Positions 25,871-34,841 of a DNA stretch of 64,000 nt are shown piece after piece (position 1 is the first letter of the stretch; every line of letters begins with the position of its first letter). Under the pieces are notes generated by a model. It saw nothing but the letters and a program-made list of their open reading frames with translations. It ran no database searches and had not been told where the DNA came from. The stretch spans positions 1 to 64,000 of the forward strand of contig VGDM01000005.1 of assembly GCA_016869715.1 (NCBI GenBank), read 5' to 3'. The position numbers and the translations under genes were made by a program. The stretch comes from Alphaproteobacteria bacterium (GTDB lineage: Bacteria; Pseudomonadota; Alphaproteobacteria; Acetobacterales; Acetobacteraceae).

Positions 25871-25914
25871 GCATTTTCCGAGTCGCCAAGTGATTCCACT
25901 TGGCTTGAAAATGC
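25871..25914 (-). repeat. 44-nt interrupted palindrome, copy 1
   Basis: This 44-nt element has arms GCATTTTC and GAAAATGC outside an inner stem GCCAAGTG/CACTTGGC, with a one-sided insert (CGAGT). It is the reverse complement of copies 2 and 3 apart from one or two substitutions. It lies in the 77-nt gap between argJ and the GNAT-Nudix gene. Confidence 0.9.
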
Positions 25915-25926
25915 TCCGGTAACACA

Positions 25927-27165
25927 TCAGCTCCGGTAATTGCCATTGATGTCGATATAGCCGTGCGTCAAGTCACAGGTCCAGATCGTGGATTTGCCCT
26001 TGCCGAGGCCGATATCAACGGTGATTTCCACTTCGCGCCCCTTCATGTGCTGCACAACGGGCGCTTCATCATAGCCATCCACCACGCCGCCATGGCGCGC
26101 CAACCAGACGCCGCCGACACTGAGCGAAAGCTTGTCGCGATCAGCCGGTTCGCCCGCCTTGCCAACGGCCATGACAATACGGCCCCAATTCGCGTCCTCA
26201 CCCGCAATTGCGGTCTTTACCAAAGGCGAATTGGCGATGGACATTGCAATGCGATGTGCCGAACGTGCCGTGGTCGCACCGGTCACGTTGATCTGGATCA
26301 GCTTCTGCGCGCCTTCACCATCACGCGCCACCATCAGCGCTAATTCCATCAGCACTTCATTCAAGGCGCGCGCAAAATCCTTGAGCACCGCGCCACCTTC
26401 CGCCGGCACGCGCGGATGCTTCGCCGTACCAGTCGCAAAAACCATCACCGTGTCGGAAGTGGAGGTATCAGAATCCACCGTCACGCAATTGAAGGAACGA
26501 TCAACGCCCTTCTTCAGCAAGGCTTGCAGGGCGCCGGTGGGGATTTTCGCATCCGTTGCCAGGAAGGACAGCATGGTCGCCATATCAGGCGCGATCATGC
26601 CGCTGCCCTTGGCGATGCCGGCGATGGTGACTTCTGCATCACCGATGCGCGCCTTGCGGATGGCGCCTTTCGGGAAGGTATCTGTGGTCATGATGGCCTT
26701 GGCCGCGCCCTGCCAATCGCGCTCGGCCGCCATATCAAAAATACGCGGCAGGGCAGCGATCAGCTTTTCGGTCGGCAGTTTCTCGCCAATCACGCCGGTG
26801 GAAGCCAGGAAAATCTCCTTGGGCTTGCACCCCAGAATCGCGGCGGCGACCTTGGCGGTTTCCTCGCAAGTTCGGCGCCCGGCGCGGCCGGTGAAGACGT
26901 TTGAATTGCCCGCCGTCACAACCAGGCCGCGCGCCTTGCCACCAGGCAGGGCGCCGCGGCACCAATCCACCGGGGCGCCGGGGCAGCGATTACGGGTGAA
27001 AACCCCGGCCACGGTGGTGCCGGCGGGGAAGGCCATCACGGTCACATCATCGCGATCCTTGTAGCGAATCGCCGCGCGGCCTGATGCCACGTGCACCCCA
27101 GTTACCGGCGGCATTTCCGGCAGGGGCAGGGCAAGCGGTGAGGTCGGGATATCATGTCGGGCCAT
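25927..27165 (-). CDS. argJ: Bifunctional glutamate N-acetyltransferase / ornithine acetyltransferase
   Basis: This 412-residue arginine-biosynthesis enzyme transfers acetyl from N-acetylornithine to glutamate, recycling acetyl groups. The precursor self-cleaves between Ala196 and Thr197 in KGSGMIAPDMATMLSF, with Thr197 becoming the nucleophile. C-terminal residues fit the family (THGYIDINGNYRS). I start at ATG 27165 (MARHDIPTSPL); the extra upstream codons lie inside repeat copy 2. It sits between prsA and the GNAT-Nudix gene and is flanked by oppositely oriented 44-nt repeats. Confidence 0.95.
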   Translation of the reverse strand: MARHDIPTSPLALPLPEMPPVTGVHVASGRAAIRYKDRDDVTVMAFPAGTTVAGVFTRNRCPGAPVDWCRGALPGGKARGLVVTAGNSNVFTGRAGRRTCEETAKVAAAILGCKPKEIFLASTGVIGEKLPTEKLIAALPRIFDMAAERDWQGAAKAIMTTDTFPKGAIRKARIGDAEVTIAGIAKGSGMIAPDMATMLSFLATDAKIPTGALQALLKKGVDRSFNCVTVDSDTSTSDTVMVFATGTAKHPRVPAEGGAVLKDFARALNEVLMELALMVARDGEGAQKLIQINVTGATTARSAHRIAMSIANSPLVKTAIAGEDANWGRIVMAVGKAGEPADRDKLSLSVGGVWLARHGGVVDGYDEAPVVQHMKGREVEITVDIGLGKGKSTIWTCDLTHGYIDINGNYRS

Positions 27166-27185
27166 GGGATTTCTCCGGGTTTTGA

Positions 27186-27229
27186 GCATTTTCAAGCCAA
27201 GTGGCTCCACTTGGCGACTCGGAAAACGC
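27186..27229 (+). repeat. 44-nt interrupted palindrome, copy 2
   Basis: Same element as at 25871 and 63443, in the orientation of copy 3. The outer right arm has one change (GAAAACGC). It begins 21 nt upstream of the argJ start, in the gap after prsA, so it would form a hairpin in the argJ leader if read through. Confidence 0.9.
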
Positions 27230-27283
27230 GATCAGACAATTAGCCAGTGCGTGTTCGCTGAACGGATGTGAAGCAAGCATGCA

Positions 27284-28219
27284 CTAGCGACGGGTAGGGG
27301 CGGCGGGGCGGCCCGCCGGGGCGGCAGCGGCGGGCGGTTCCGCAGCATCAATCGCGCGCGGGGCGGAGCCATCCAGGTTGAAACGCTCAATCTTCGCGGC
27401 GCTGCGGGCGCGTTCGACCACAGCATTGACTTCATCTTCAAACAGGCGCTGGCGGAGCGTCTCACGCGCTTCTTCGAAGCTCGGCGGGGCTGAAGCACGG
27501 CGTTCATCCACGCGGATGATGTGCCAGCCAAAGGGGCTGCGCACGGGCGCGGCGCTCATTTGCCCCGCCGGCAGCGCAAAGGCCGCTTCGGCAAATTCTG
27601 GCACCATGTCGCCGCGCTTGAAGAAGCCAAGATCACCGCCTTCGCGCGCCCCAGGCCCGGCGGAACGGCGCTGCGCCACGGCATTGAAGTCAGCCCCGGC
27701 GCGGATTTCGGCCAAGGCTTCGCGCGCCTCGGTTTCGGTCGGCACCAGAATATGGCGGGCGCGCACTTCTTCTTCCGCCGGGCGGGCGCGGATTTCGGCA
27801 TCATAAGCGGCGCGGATGCGTTCTTCCGTGACACGCCCGGCCAATTCGCGGGACAGATAGGCTTGCTGCAATCCCTGTTCTTCGGCGCGGCGGATGCGGG
27901 CGCGCACCGCCTCATCCTTGTCCAACCCCGCGCGGCGGGCGGCGGCGGCCACGGCGCGGCCGGCGATCATTTGATCGAGCAGCAGGGGATGGAGCATTTG
28001 TGGCGGCGCGCCGCGCAATTCCTCGGGCAATTCCTGCGCGGCATTGGCGAGGTCTGAGAAGCGAATCTCCTCCCCATCCACGCGGGCCACAATGGGGTCG
28101 CTCGGCGGGGGCGCCGGTGCTGGCTGGGCCAGGCTAAGCTGGGCAAAAGCCACCCCCAGGAGCAGCGCCAGAGTGGCGCTAAGGGGGGCGGTGGAGGCAA
28201 GGCCGCGCGAATGGCGCAT
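27284..28219 (-). CDS. Parvulin-type periplasmic peptidyl-prolyl isomerase (PrsA/SurA-like)
   Basis: This 311-residue secreted foldase has a signal peptide (LSATLALLLGVAFAQLSLAQ) and an N-terminal chaperone helix bundle (residues about 40-150). The parvulin domain is at about 150-250: RARHILVPTETEAREAL, GGDLGFFKRGDMVPEF and SPFGWHIIRVDERR. The tail is Pro/Ala-rich. It would assist folding of exported proteins, consistent with divergent secA 177 bp away. I start at ATG 28219, which gives a clean signal peptide. Confidence 0.88.
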   Translation of the reverse strand: MRHSRGLASTAPLSATLALLLGVAFAQLSLAQPAPAPPPSDPIVARVDGEEIRFSDLANAAQELPEELRGAPPQMLHPLLLDQMIAGRAVAAAARRAGLDKDEAVRARIRRAEEQGLQQAYLSRELAGRVTEERIRAAYDAEIRARPAEEEVRARHILVPTETEAREALAEIRAGADFNAVAQRRSAGPGAREGGDLGFFKRGDMVPEFAEAAFALPAGQMSAAPVRSPFGWHIIRVDERRASAPPSFEEARETLRQRLFEDEVNAVVERARSAAKIERFNLDGSAPRAIDAAEPPAAAAPAGRPAAPTRR

Positions 28220-28396
28220 GGGGGCTGGTTCCAATTACGTGGTTGGCCCGGAACATGACCGAAGCGCCATTTCCCCACAAGGCGCAAGCGTTGACCCGCC
28301 CCCCGGGGGAGCCTATTTCTGCGGCCAATTCGAAACATGCTTGAGGCGCCCCGGCGCCAGGAACGGGCGCGAGCCCGTCAGAGATAGACGCGCCAG

Positions 28397-31126
28397 ATGT
28401 TTGCCCGCCTTGCAGCCGCCATTTTCGGCACCTCCAATGACCGGGCGCTCAAGCGCTACCAATCCCGCGTTCCCGCGATCAATGCGCTGGAAACCCGCCT
28501 GCAGGCGCTTTCGGATAAGGCGCTGGCGGGCCAGACCGCCTTGTTCCGCGAAAGGCTGGCCAAGGGGGAGACCCTGGACGCGCTGCTGCCGGAAGCCTTC
28601 GCAACGGTGCGAGAAGCGTCGCGGCGCGTGCTGGGCCTTCGCCATTTCGATGTGCAGATGATCGGCGGCATGGTGCTGCATGAAGGCAAGATCGCCGAAA
28701 TGAAGACCGGCGAAGGCAAGACGCTGGTGGCGACCCTGCCGGTTTATCTGAATGCGCTGCCCGCCAAGGGCATGCATGTGGTGACAGTGAATGATTATCT
28801 CGCGAAGCGCGACGCCGAATGGATGGGGCGCATCTATGGCTTTCTGGGGCTGACAGTTGGCGTGATCGTGCATGGCCTGACAGATGATCAGCGCCAGGCG
28901 GCCTATGCCTGCGATATCACCTACGGCACCAATAATGAATATGGCTTCGATTATCTGCGCGACAATATGAAGTATCGGCTGGAAGATATGGTCCAGCGCG
29001 AATTCGCCTATGCCATCGTGGACGAGGTTGACAGCATTCTGGTGGATGAGGCGCGCACGCCGCTGATCATCAGCGGGCCAACCGATGACACATCCGACCT
29101 TTACCGCCGCACCGATGAGGTGATGACGGAGTTGGTGAAGGACAAGGAAACCTATGAGAAGGACGAAAAGCAGCGCACCGTCAGCCTGACGGAATTGGGC
29201 GGCGAAAGGGTGGAAGAATTGCTCCGCCAATTCGGCTTGCTGACCGAAGGCAATATGTATGACATTGAAAACGTGTCCCTGGTACATCACGTGAACCAGG
29301 CCTTGCGGGCGCATACGCTCTTCACCCGCGATGTCGAATATATTGTCCGGCAGGACAAGATTGTGATCATTGATGAATTTACTGGTCGCATGATGGAAGG
29401 AAGGCGCTATTCCGATGGCTTGCATCAGGCGCTGGAAGCCAAGGAACATGTGACAGTTCAGCCGGAGAATCAGACGCTCGCTTCCATCACCTTCCAGAAT
29501 TACTTCCGCCTTTACCCGAAGCTTGCCGGCATGACCGGTACCGCGGCGACGGAAGCGGATGAATTCGCGGAAATCTACAAGCTAGATGTGGTGGAAATCC
29601 CGACCAATGTGCCGGTTGCGCGCAATGACCAGGATGATGAGGTTTATCGCAGCGCCGAAGAAAAATACGAAGCGGTGGCGAAGCTGATCGAAGAGGCCCG
29701 CGGGCGCGGCCAGCCCTGCCTGGTGGGCACCACAAGCATCGAGAAATCAGAACTCATTTCTGCTTTGCTCAAGAAGAAGAATGTCCCGCATCAGGTACTG
29801 AATGCGCGCTACCATGAACAGGAAGCGGAGATCGTGGCACAGGCGGGTCGTGCTGGCGCGGTGACGATTGCGACGAATATGGCAGGCCGCGGCACGGATA
29901 TTCAGCTGGGCGGCAATCTGGAAATGCTGGCGCGCCAGGAAGCCAATGCCATTGAAGGCCCTGAATATGAAGCAGCGCTGGCGCGCCACAAGGCCGAGGT
30001 GGATGAGGCGCGGCCCATCGTGCGCGCCGCCGGCGGGCTTTTCGTGATCGGTACGGAACGCCATGAAAGCCGGCGCATTGACAATCAGCTGCGTGGCCGT
30101 TCCGGCCGCCAGGGGGACCCCGGTGCCTCGCGCTTCTTCCTGTCCTTGGAAGATGATCTGATGCGTATCTTCGGGTCGGACCGCATGGGCGGGATGCTGC
30201 AAAAGCTCGGCCTGAAGGAAGGGGAGGCGATTGTGCATCCCTGGATCAACAAGGCACTGGAACGCGCGCAGAAAAAGGTGGAAGCGCGGAATTTCGACAT
30301 CCGCAAGAACCTTTTGAAATACGATGACGTGATGAATGACCAGCGCCGGGAAGTGTATGCCCAGCGCCGCGCCTTCATGATGGCGAATGAGGTTGCCGAA
30401 ACCATCACGGAAATGCGTGAGGAAACCATCACGGATATCGTGGCGCGCGCCATTCCGGAAAATGCCTATCCCGAGCAATGGGATCTGGAAAAGCTTGATC
30501 GTGACGTCAAGGATATCCTGAACCTTGATCAGCCGGTGGCGGATTGGGCGCGTGAAGAAGGCATTGATGATGATGCGGTGCGTGAACGCCTGATGCAGGC
30601 AGCGGCCCAGGCCTATGCGTCTCGTGCGGCCAATGTGGGGCCGGAGATCATCCGCCAGATCGAAAAATCCCTGCTGCTGCAGATTTTCGATCAATCCTGG
30701 AAGGAACATTTGCTTTCATTGGATCATTTGCGTCAGGGCATTGGGCTGCGTGCCTATGGTCAGCGCGATCCGCTGAATGAATACAAAAGCGAGGCCTTCC
30801 GCCTGTTCAATTCCATGCTGGAAAACCTGCGTGAACGCGTGACCAGCCTGCTGCTGCGCATTGAAATCCGCCCGGATGCGCCGCCACCCGCGCCGGAAGG
30901 CATTGGTGTGTTTGACATGCGCCACCCGGACCCGACGCTCGCGGGCGCTGAGATGATGGAAGTGGATGGCCCGCCCATTACGGCGCCAATCGGCACCGCA
31001 TCAGCGCGCGCCCTGCCTGAAGCGGTGGATCCGAATGACCCAAGCACCTGGGCCCGCACGCCGCGCAATGCGCCGTGTCCCTGTGGGAGCGGGAAGAAGT
31101 TCAAGGCTTGTCACGGGCGGGCTTGA
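28397..31126 (+). CDS. secA: Preprotein translocase ATPase SecA
   Basis: This 909-residue motor drives proteins through SecYEG. Walker A is [14 protein letters not shown] at residues 102-115, and the DEAD-like box is [20 protein letters not shown]. The second helicase half has [16 protein letters not shown] and [13 protein letters not shown]. The C-terminal zinc site [16 protein letters not shown] binds SecB and phospholipid. The whole family architecture is present. It is divergent from the parvulin gene; the gap must hold both promoters. Confidence 0.98.
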   Translation: MFARLAAAIFGTSNDRALKRYQSRVPAINALETRLQALSDKALAGQTALFRERLAKGETLDALLPEAFATVREASRRVLGLRHFDVQMIGGMVLHEGKIAEMKTGEGKTLVATLPVYLNALPAKGMHVVTVNDYLAKRDAEWMGRIYGFLGLTVGVIVHGLTDDQRQAAYACDITYGTNNEYGFDYLRDNMKYRLEDMVQREFAYAIVDEVDSILVDEARTPLIISGPTDDTSDLYRRTDEVMTELVKDKETYEKDEKQRTVSLTELGGERVEELLRQFGLLTEGNMYDIENVSLVHHVNQALRAHTLFTRDVEYIVRQDKIVIIDEFTGRMMEGRRYSDGLHQALEAKEHVTVQPENQTLASITFQNYFRLYPKLAGMTGTAATEADEFAEIYKLDVVEIPTNVPVARNDQDDEVYRSAEEKYEAVAKLIEEARGRGQPCLVGTTSIEKSELISALLKKKNVPHQVLNARYHEQEAEIVAQAGRAGAVTIATNMAGRGTDIQLGGNLEMLARQEANAIEGPEYEAALARHKAEVDEARPIVRAAGGLFVIGTERHESRRIDNQLRGRSGRQGDPGASRFFLSLEDDLMRIFGSDRMGGMLQKLGLKEGEAIVHPWINKALERAQKKVEARNFDIRKNLLKYDDVMNDQRREVYAQRRAFMMANEVAETITEMREETITDIVARAIPENAYPEQWDLEKLDRDVKDILNLDQPVADWAREEGIDDDAVRERLMQAAAQAYASRAANVGPEIIRQIEKSLLLQIFDQSWKEHLLSLDHLRQGIGLRAYGQRDPLNEYKSEAFRLFNSMLENLRERVTSLLLRIEIRPDAPPPAPEGIGVFDMRHPDPTLAGAEMMEVDGPPITAPIGTASARALPEAVDPNDPSTWARTPRNAPCPCGSGKKFKACHGRA

Positions 31127-31158
31127 ATGCCCATGCCGCGCTTGGCCGCAAATCCGCG

Positions 31159-31188
31159 TTGACAGGCCTTCAGCCGTAACACTAGGCT
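31159..31188 (+). promoter_or_regulatory. Sigma70-like promoter of the arginine leader
   Basis: TTGACA (31159-31164) and TAGGCT (31183-31188) are separated by 18 nt. Transcription would start about seven bases further on, at or next to the A of the leader ATG (31196), giving a leaderless message. The -35 is a consensus match; the -10 is weaker. Confidence 0.6.
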
Positions 31189-31195
31189 TTGTTCC

Positions 31196-31306
31196 ATGAC
31201 CGGGTTTTGCCGCCGCATCGCCAACCGACGCCGTCGCTGCTTTTCAGCGGCGGCTTTCGTGGCTGCGTGCAGACAAGCCCCTCCCAAAGTGAGGTCCGCC
31301 CCGTAG
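31196..31306 (+). CDS. Arginine-rich leader peptide (putative attenuator)
   Basis: This 36-codon ORF begins MTGFCRRIANRRRRC. Six of its first 14 codons are Arg, including CGA-CGC-CGT-CGC in a row at codons 11-14. It starts at or beside the predicted transcription start, with no Shine-Dalgarno, as known for the leaderless trpL of Sinorhizobium. The Arg codons form the 5' arm of a 10-bp hairpin. A strong intrinsic terminator lies 38 nt after its TAG, before the GNAT-argC pair. This is the classic layout of ribosome-mediated transcription attenuation, here apparently sensing charged tRNA-Arg. Function is inferred. Confidence 0.6.
   Translation: MTGFCRRIANRRRRCFSAAAFVAACRQAPPKVRSAP
31230..31254 (+). 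promoter_or_regulatory. Pause-type hairpin over the leader arginine codons
   Basis: GCCGTCGCTG (31230-31239) pairs with CAGCGGCGGC (31245-31254), including one G-U pair, around a CTTTT loop. It covers Arg codons 12-14 of the leader ORF, so a ribosome stalled there would open it. Downstream GGCTGCG (31261-31267) is complementary to CGCAGCC (31351-31357) in the terminator arm and could be an antiterminator strand. Confidence 0.55.
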
Positions 31307-31344
31307 CGGCCCACTACCTGAGGCGGCATCAGCCCGCATCTTTG

Positions 31345-31380
31345 AACCCCCGCAGCCCCTGGCTCTCGGGGGTTTTTCTT
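31345..31380 (+). terminator. Attenuator terminator before GNAT-argC
   Basis: AACCCCCG (31345-31352) pairs with CGGGGGTT (31367-31374), with an inner AGCC/GGCT stem and a T-rich tail (TTTTTCTTT). It is one of the best intrinsic terminators in the window, yet stands 24 nt before the next start codon, after only a 36-codon ORF. That position fits conditional termination. Confidence 0.8.
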
Positions 31381-31403
31381 TGACCAACTCAAGGGAGCAT
31401 CAC

Positions 31404-31961
31404 ATGCAGAATGGCAACGCCACCCAACCCGATGCGTCACAAGTATCTAAGGGTGCCGGAGAGAAAGCGTTGCGGCGCGCCACCACCGCTGATGTGGCGA
31501 CCATCCGCGACCTGACCCGCGCAGCCTATGCGAAATGGGTGCCGCTCCTTGGACGGGAGTCGCGACCGATGACCGCCGACTATGAAGCGGCAATACGCAA
31601 CCATCTGATAGACCTGCTGCGCATGGATGGAGAGGCGGCGGCGCTGATTGAGATGGTGCCTAGCGTTGATCACCTGCTGATCGTCAACATCGCCGTCGCG
31701 CCCGGGCATCGAGGCCGTGGTTTCGGCCGCGTGCTGATGGCGCATGCTGAAGACGTCGCCCGCTCCCTCAATCTGAGCGAGATGCGGCTCTACACCAATG
31801 CGCTGTTTGCCGAGAATATTCGATTTTACGGCAGGCTCGGCTATCGGGTGGATCGTGAGGAAGAGCACGTGCAGTTCGGCGTGACTGTGTACATGAGCAA
31901 GCGTCTCGATAATGCCGATGCAGCAGCCAAAGACCACTCCAGCAGCAGGACATCGCCATGA
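31404..31961 (+). CDS. GNAT-family N-acetyltransferase
   Basis: This 185-residue single GNAT domain has the acetyl-CoA pyrophosphate loop VAPGHRGRGFGRVLMAHAED and the C-terminal RFYGRLGYRVDREE. I start at ATG 31404 because AAGGGAG lies six bases upstream; the TTG at 31380 is still inside the terminator tail. It overlaps argC by 4 bp (ATGA), so the pair is translationally coupled. With argC it may acetylate an amino acid or carrier-linked substrate, but small-molecule versus protein target cannot be told. Confidence 0.88.
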   Translation: MQNGNATQPDASQVSKGAGEKALRRATTADVATIRDLTRAAYAKWVPLLGRESRPMTADYEAAIRNHLIDLLRMDGEAAALIEMVPSVDHLLIVNIAVAPGHRGRGFGRVLMAHAEDVARSLNLSEMRLYTNALFAENIRFYGRLGYRVDREEEHVQFGVTVYMSKRLDNADAAAKDHSSSRTSP

Positions 31962-32935
31962 GCATTCGTATTGGCATTGTTGGCATCAGCGGTTTTGGCG
32001 GCGGCGAGGCGATGCGCCTGGTCGCAAACCACCCGTCTTTCGAACTGGTCTACGCCGCAGGTGAGGGCAGCGCCGGCAGCCGGCTTGTGGACCGCTTCCC
32101 CGGTACACCGGCCAAGCTCGCTGATCTGGTCATCGAGAAATGGGATGCGGGGAAGTTGCCAAAGCTTGATGTGCTGTTTGCGTCGCTGCCCACGGGCAGC
32201 TCGGCCGAGGCATTGGCGCGCATCTCCAAGGACGTAAAGATCATCGATATCGGCGGCGATCATCGCTACGTCAAAGGTTGGGCCTATGGCCTGGCCGATG
32301 TCTGGCCGATACAGATCGAGGGTCAGAACCGCATTGCCAATCCCGGTTGTTTTCCGGCGGCGGCGCTGACAGCGCTTGCGCCCTTGCTGGCCAATAAGTT
32401 GATCGACCCCGGCAATATCGTGATTGACGCCAAGAAGTGTATCTCCGGCGCTGGTCGTGGTGGCGGCGACAGCAAATTTGGTTACGTTGAAAGCAATGAG
32501 AATCTGGTGCCCTATGGGCTGCTCAAGCATACCCACATGCCCGAGATGGCCAGAACGATTGAGGAGCTGCGCGGCAGCGCTGCAACGGGGCTGGTGTTTA
32601 CGCCACATTTGGTGCCTATGACCCGTGGCATACTGACAACCATCTACTGTCGTGGCCGCGCAACGACCGGCGACTGCCTGGACGCGGCGCGGCGCTTCTA
32701 CGCCGCGCGGGCTTTTGTGCGTGTAACCGATCAGCCTCCGCAGACCAAATGGGCCACTGGTTCCAACCTTGCATTCGTCAGCTATGCAGCGGATCCAGGG
32801 CGCAATCTGGTGATCGCGATGGGCGTGGTTGATAATCTTGGCAAAGGCGCCGCAGGCCAGGCAGTACAGAATGCCAACCTGATCTGCGGCCTACCAGAGA
32901 CTGCGGGGCTGGATGTTGTGCCTGTTTGGCCGTGA
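31958..32935 (+). CDS. argC: N-acetyl-gamma-glutamyl-phosphate reductase
   Basis: This 325-residue NADPH-dependent reductase makes N-acetylglutamate semialdehyde. The nucleotide-binding start is GIVGISGFGGGEAMRLV, the catalytic Cys is in IANPGCFPAAALTAL, and the partner His is in LLKHTHMPEM. It is coupled to a GNAT gene and follows the arginine-codon leader, which supports an arginine-related or arginine-responsive role. Codon choice looks less skewed than in neighbours, so it may be an acquired second argC. Other arg genes lie elsewhere except argJ at 26 kb. Confidence 0.9.
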   Translation: MSIRIGIVGISGFGGGEAMRLVANHPSFELVYAAGEGSAGSRLVDRFPGTPAKLADLVIEKWDAGKLPKLDVLFASLPTGSSAEALARISKDVKIIDIGGDHRYVKGWAYGLADVWPIQIEGQNRIANPGCFPAAALTALAPLLANKLIDPGNIVIDAKKCISGAGRGGGDSKFGYVESNENLVPYGLLKHTHMPEMARTIEELRGSAATGLVFTPHLVPMTRGILTTIYCRGRATTGDCLDAARRFYAARAFVRVTDQPPQTKWATGSNLAFVSYAADPGRNLVIAMGVVDNLGKGAAGQAVQNANLICGLPETAGLDVVPVWP

Positions 32936-33029
32936 GTTTCGCCAAGCGCATGCCCCGCGCAAGATCGCCCATTTCGCGCTATAGGCAGGCACGGAAAGTC
33001 AGAGGTCGGGCGCCGCCCGGAAATATTGC

Positions 33030-33491
33030 ATGAAATTGGTCCGGCATGACCTGATCGCCCTGATGTTGCTGGTGATGATCACCCCCGCTAACGCGGCCTG
33101 GGAATATACGCGTTGGGGCATGACGGAAGCACAGGCGGTAACGGCATCGCGCCGCGCGGTGCGCAGCCTGCCGGCGGCGGAACGGCGCATGATGGATGCG
33201 CGGGTGGAATATCGTGCGCGCGGCACCTTCAGCGTAGAAGGACTCCGCATGAACATCGCCTTCGGCTTCGATGTCAAAACCGGCGGCCTGGCCTGTGTTT
33301 CAGGGCGCGGCGCTGCGGCGCAGGGCGATGTACTGCGCCAAAGGCTGATAGCGCGCCTCGGGCCGCCGGAATTCGATGATCAGCATCCGCGCAGCGGGGA
33401 ACAGGATATCGGCTGGACCACGCCGGATAAGATTGATCTGGTGATTACCTCGGCCAGTTTTACGCTTCTGCATTGCGCGCCGGGCTACTGA
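33030..33491 (+). CDS. Small secreted protein of unknown function
   Basis: This 153-residue protein has a signal peptide (VRHDLIALMLLVMITPANA) followed by AWEYTRWGMTEAQAV, a start seen in periplasmic proteins of proteobacteria without known role. Two Cys in the mature part (ACVSG and LHCAPGY) could form a disulfide. Its end overlaps the convergent MmgE/PrpD gene by 32 bp. I do not recognise a named family. Confidence 0.7.
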   Translation: MKLVRHDLIALMLLVMITPANAAWEYTRWGMTEAQAVTASRRAVRSLPAAERRMMDARVEYRARGTFSVEGLRMNIAFGFDVKTGGLACVSGRGAAAQGDVLRQRLIARLGPPEFDDQHPRSGEQDIGWTTPDKIDLVITSASFTLLHCAPGY

Positions 33492-34824
33492 GCAATGCCA
33501 TCAGCGGCGCGATGGAAGCTGATCTGTCAAGCGCCCAAAGCGCCGTAATCTGAGCCTCTACTTCGGCAGTGGTGCCGCCAAGCGCGGCATTGGCACGGTA
33601 TTTCATCGCGAGTTCCACGTCACTCAGCGGGCGTTCCGCACTGCCGCGCGGATGTTCGACATAATGCTGATGCGCACTGCCATCCGCGAGTGTGATGGTC
33701 ACACGCGCCGCACCGCGTGGCAGGCTGACATCGCATCCCGCGACCACCTTTGCGCGCAGCGCCGCAAGAGCAGGGTCTAGCACCGCCGGCATTTCAAAAT
33801 CCGCCACATCAGCGCGGCCGAGCCGTAGTGCAATCGCGGCGCAGTGATGAATGCTGACACGCGTGTCGCGTTCATTGCGCACCACGCGATCCCCACGCGC
33901 CAGCAAAAGCGCATCGCCGGCAACGGTGATACTTTTGATGTGTAAGACTGCATCGCCAAGCCTCTCACGCAGGTCAAGGCAGGCATCTATCACCGCATGA
34001 AAGACAATGCCCGCCGCATAGGGCTTATAGGTATTGCGCGATATTTCCCAACGCTGGCCAAGCCCTTCGGTGATCTCAGCCAGCACCGCCTCATCACCCA
34101 TGGCGCGCGCCCAACCAAGCGGGCCTTCAATGGCGAGCGGCGCGGCCCGATAGCCGCGCGCAGCAAAACGCGCGGCCAATATGCCATTCCGCGCTGCGTT
34201 GCCTACGCCGATATTCTTCGCCGCCGTCGCCAGGTTTTCGACAATGCTGCCCGATTGGCTGGCGGCGATACCAAGCGCATGCGCGGTCTGTTCTGCCGAA
34301 AGCCGCATCAGCCGTGCCGCTGCCGCCGCCGCGCCAAAAACCCCGCAGCTTGCGGTGATATGCCAGCCCCGCGCGTAATGACCGGGGGAGACCGCATTGC
34401 CGATGCGGCAGGCGATTTCGCCACCCAGCAGGAGGGCGTGCAAAACCTGGGCCCCGGTGGCGCCAATTTCCTCGCCAAGTGCAAAGGCCACTGGGGCGAC
34501 CGGCGCGCTTGGGTGGATCACAGTATTCAGATGCGTGTCGTCATAATCCAGCAAATTGGACGTAATGGCATTGACGAAAGCAGCTTCCATCACGCCGAGC
34601 CTATCGCGCTGCCCAAGCACCGTGGCGCGTGGCTTGCCGGAGGCTTCGCGCATGATCTCTAGCGCTGTGATCACCGCCGGATCACGCGCAACACCCAGCG
34701 CGCAGCCCACGTGATTCAGGATGGAACGCCGCCCTTCATGGCGCAGCGCCTCTGGTAGGGTATCAAACCGAGACTCGGCAACGAAACGCCCCAGGGCCTC
34801 GGTGGCGGAAGCGGCTTCACCCAT
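33460..34824 (-). CDS. MmgE/PrpD family protein (first paralogue)
   Basis: This 454-residue protein matches the 2-methylcitrate dehydratase/cis-aconitate decarboxylase fold: LLDYDDTHLNTVIHPSAPVAPVAFAL near residue 95 and ALGIAASQSGSIVENL at about 185. It is probably the last gene of a minus-strand operon (receptor, SDR, cyclase, this gene; 17 bp after the cyclase). Members dehydrate, decarboxylate or isomerise small carboxylic acids. No prpC or prpB is near, so the classical methylcitrate cycle is unlikely. Confidence 0.88.
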   Translation of the reverse strand: MGEAASATEALGRFVAESRFDTLPEALRHEGRRSILNHVGCALGVARDPAVITALEIMREASGKPRATVLGQRDRLGVMEAAFVNAITSNLLDYDDTHLNTVIHPSAPVAPVAFALGEEIGATGAQVLHALLLGGEIACRIGNAVSPGHYARGWHITASCGVFGAAAAAARLMRLSAEQTAHALGIAASQSGSIVENLATAAKNIGVGNAARNGILAARFAARGYRAAPLAIEGPLGWARAMGDEAVLAEITEGLGQRWEISRNTYKPYAAGIVFHAVIDACLDLRERLGDAVLHIKSITVAGDALLLARGDRVVRNERDTRVSIHHCAAIALRLGRADVADFEMPAVLDPALAALRAKVVAGCDVSLPRGAARVTITLADGSAHQHYVEHPRGSAERPLSDVELAMKYRANAALGGTTAEVEAQITALWALDRSASIAPLMALLSSPARNAEA

Positions 34825-34841
34825 GGGGCGCGTCCTTCACT

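Noticed and set aside
28313-29449. 378-codon minus ORF within secA
   Set aside because: Shadow of secA; His/Gln/Arg-rich sequence typical of antisense translation.
31196-31306. Cysteine or tryptophan leader instead of arginine
   Set aside because: Three Cys codons are scattered rather than clustered and there is no Trp codon; the Arg run overlaps the hairpin and argC follows.
31189-31383. 64-codon ORF in the attenuator region
   Set aside because: TTG start and an RBS-free start; it runs through the terminator. The Arg-rich frame at 31196 explains the region better.
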